In this document: piece after piece, positions 5,371 through 6,252 of the stretch
Layout: every line of letters begins with the position of its first letter
Position numbering within the stretch: position 1 is the stretch's first letter
Source of the DNA: Gammaproteobacteria bacterium
GTDB lineage: Bacteria; Pseudomonadota; Gammaproteobacteria; Steroidobacterales; Steroidobacteraceae
Direction: 5' to 3'
Length of the DNA stretch: 6,252 nt
Assembly (NCBI GenBank): GCA_030040235.1
Contig: JASHUC010000533.1
Coordinates: 1 to 6,252 of the forward strand
Program-made: the position numbers and the translations under genes
The notes under the pieces: model-generated
Seen by the model: the letters and a program-made list of their open reading frames with translations, nothing else
Databases searched by the model: none
What the model was told of the DNA's origin: nothing

Positions 5371-6252
5371 TTACCTCGGGTGTCTGCGGGATGCTCGGGC
5401 GAGCGTCGCCAGGATTCCGGTGCGGGTTGCGTTGCGCTCCGTGAGCATCTCCTCGATGTTCGAGGCGGGCTGAGGCTGGCAGCAGTAGTAGCCCTGCCAC
5501 TGGTCGCATTCGAGCGAGCGCAGGAACTCGAGCTGTCCGGCGGTCTCGACGCCCTCGGCGACCACCTGTAACCCGACGCTGTGGGCGAGGGAGATGATGG
5601 CGCGGACGATGAGCTCGTCCGTGCGGCTGGTCGTGATGTCCCTCACGAAGCTGCGATCGATCTTGAGCTTGTCGATCGGCAGCTTTCGCAGGTAGCTGAG
5701 GCTCGAATACCCGGTTCCGAAATCGTCGATGGCGATGCTGATTCCCATCGCGCGCAGCTCCCGGAGCGCGAGCACCGAAGCCTCCAGATTCGTCATCAGA
5801 GTGCCCTCGGTGAGCTCCACCTCGAGCGCCTTCGCATCGAGATGCGCTCCATCGAGTGCGGCCTGTATCACCTGCAGGATGTTCTGATCGCGAAATTGCG
5901 CGGCCGACAGATTCACTGCGACCCGCACGGGCACGCCGGTATTGACCTGCCACGCCCGTGTTTGCCGGCACACCTCGTGCAGGACCCACTCATCGAGTGA
6001 GACGATGAGACCGGTCTCCTCGGCGAGCGGGATGAACGAGCTAGGGGCGATGAGGCCCTTCGTCGGGTGGCGCCAGCGCAGCAGCGCCTCGATCGCGAGA
6101 ATCCGTCCGCTGCGGCTCGAGAGCTGCGGCTGGTAGTGCAGCTCGAACTCACCCGCCGCGAGTGCACGACGCAGGTTGTTCTCGAGCGCCAGGCGCTCCT
6201 GCATGGAGTCGGACATCTCGGGCGTGAAGAAAGCGACCTCGCAGCCGCCGCG
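5371..6252 (-). CDS. EAL-domain c-di-GMP phosphodiesterase, probably GGDEF-EAL (5' end outside window)
   Basis: The frame is open from the right edge to TAA at 5373-5371. ATG 6216 is in frame, but the preceding codons read CEVAFFTPE, which with the following MSDSM...ERLALENNLRRAL is the usual GGDEF-to-EAL junction. The true start is therefore outside the window. Counting from Met 6216, the EAL domain spans about 13-255: EALLRW (Glu43), NLSAAQF (Asn102), EVELTE (Glu134), DDFGTGYSS (Asp164, Asp165), KLKIDRSF (Lys185), and EGVET (Glu221). All the residues needed for metal binding and hydrolysis of c-di-GMP to pGpG are present, so the domain should be active. The closing QGYYCCQP departs slightly from the common QGYLFSRP form. 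Upstream sensory and GGDEF parts cannot be judged. Its product pool is relevant to the riboswitch about 3 kb downstream. Confidence 0.93.
   Translation of the reverse strand, partial: RGGCEVAFFTPEMSDSMQERLALENNLRRALAAGEFELHYQPQLSSRSGRILAIEALLRWRHPTKGLIAPSSFIPLAEETGLIVSLDEWVLHEVCRQTRAWQVNTGVPVRVAVNLSAAQFRDQNILQVIQAALDGAHLDAKALEVELTEGTLMTNLEASVLALRELRAMGISIAIDDFGTGYSSLSYLRKLPIDKLKIDRSFVRDITTSRTDELIVRAIISLAHSVGLQVVAEGVETAGQLEFLRSLECDQWQGYYCCQPQPASNIEEMLTERNATRTGILATLARASRRHPR

Overview
The window is GC-rich DNA from a Gram-negative bacterium, most likely a member of the Pseudomonadota. The reasons are two lipoprotein signal peptides, an Irr-like Fur regulator, a GGDEF/EAL-type signalling protein and heavy third-position GC with long antisense shadow ORFs. 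Finer placement is not supported: the one tRNA lacks an encoded CCA end, which is unlike most enterobacterial-type Gammaproteobacteria.

Layout. The left edge holds the 3' part of an Irr-like Fur-family regulator on the + strand, followed by an intact tRNA-Thr(CGT). From there rightwards almost everything is on the - strand. In order of increasing coordinate these are a secreted lipoprotein with three putative Ig-like domains and a GH5 glycoside hydrolase domain; its long leader; an SPFH/band 7 lipoprotein; a proline iminopeptidase-like alpha/beta hydrolase; an exported antibiotic-biosynthesis-monooxygenase (ABM) fold protein; and an EAL-domain protein that runs off the right edge and is probably the C-terminal half of a GGDEF-EAL protein. 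A decayed + strand GNAT acetyltransferase lies between the hydrolase and the ABM gene.

The most notable element is in the 322-base leader upstream of the GH5 gene. On the - strand it carries a GEMM-I class cyclic-dinucleotide riboswitch: a GCGA-capped stem, the GACGCAAAGCC core and the AGCGGGGTTGCC 3' core are all present. A candidate promoter lies just upstream and a strong hairpin overlaps the 3' strand of P1. The base that aligns with the ligand-selecting position 20 appears to be A rather than the usual G. This is the signature of 3',3'-cGAMP-sensing (GEMM-Ib) members, so the ligand could be cGAMP, c-di-GMP or both.

How the genes could work together (inference): a cyclic dinucleotide would control production of a surface-anchored polysaccharide-degrading enzyme through the riboswitch. 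The EAL protein about 3 kb away is a plausible, unproven, contributor to that nucleotide pool. The SPFH, peptidase-like and ABM genes show no obvious functional link to this circuit.
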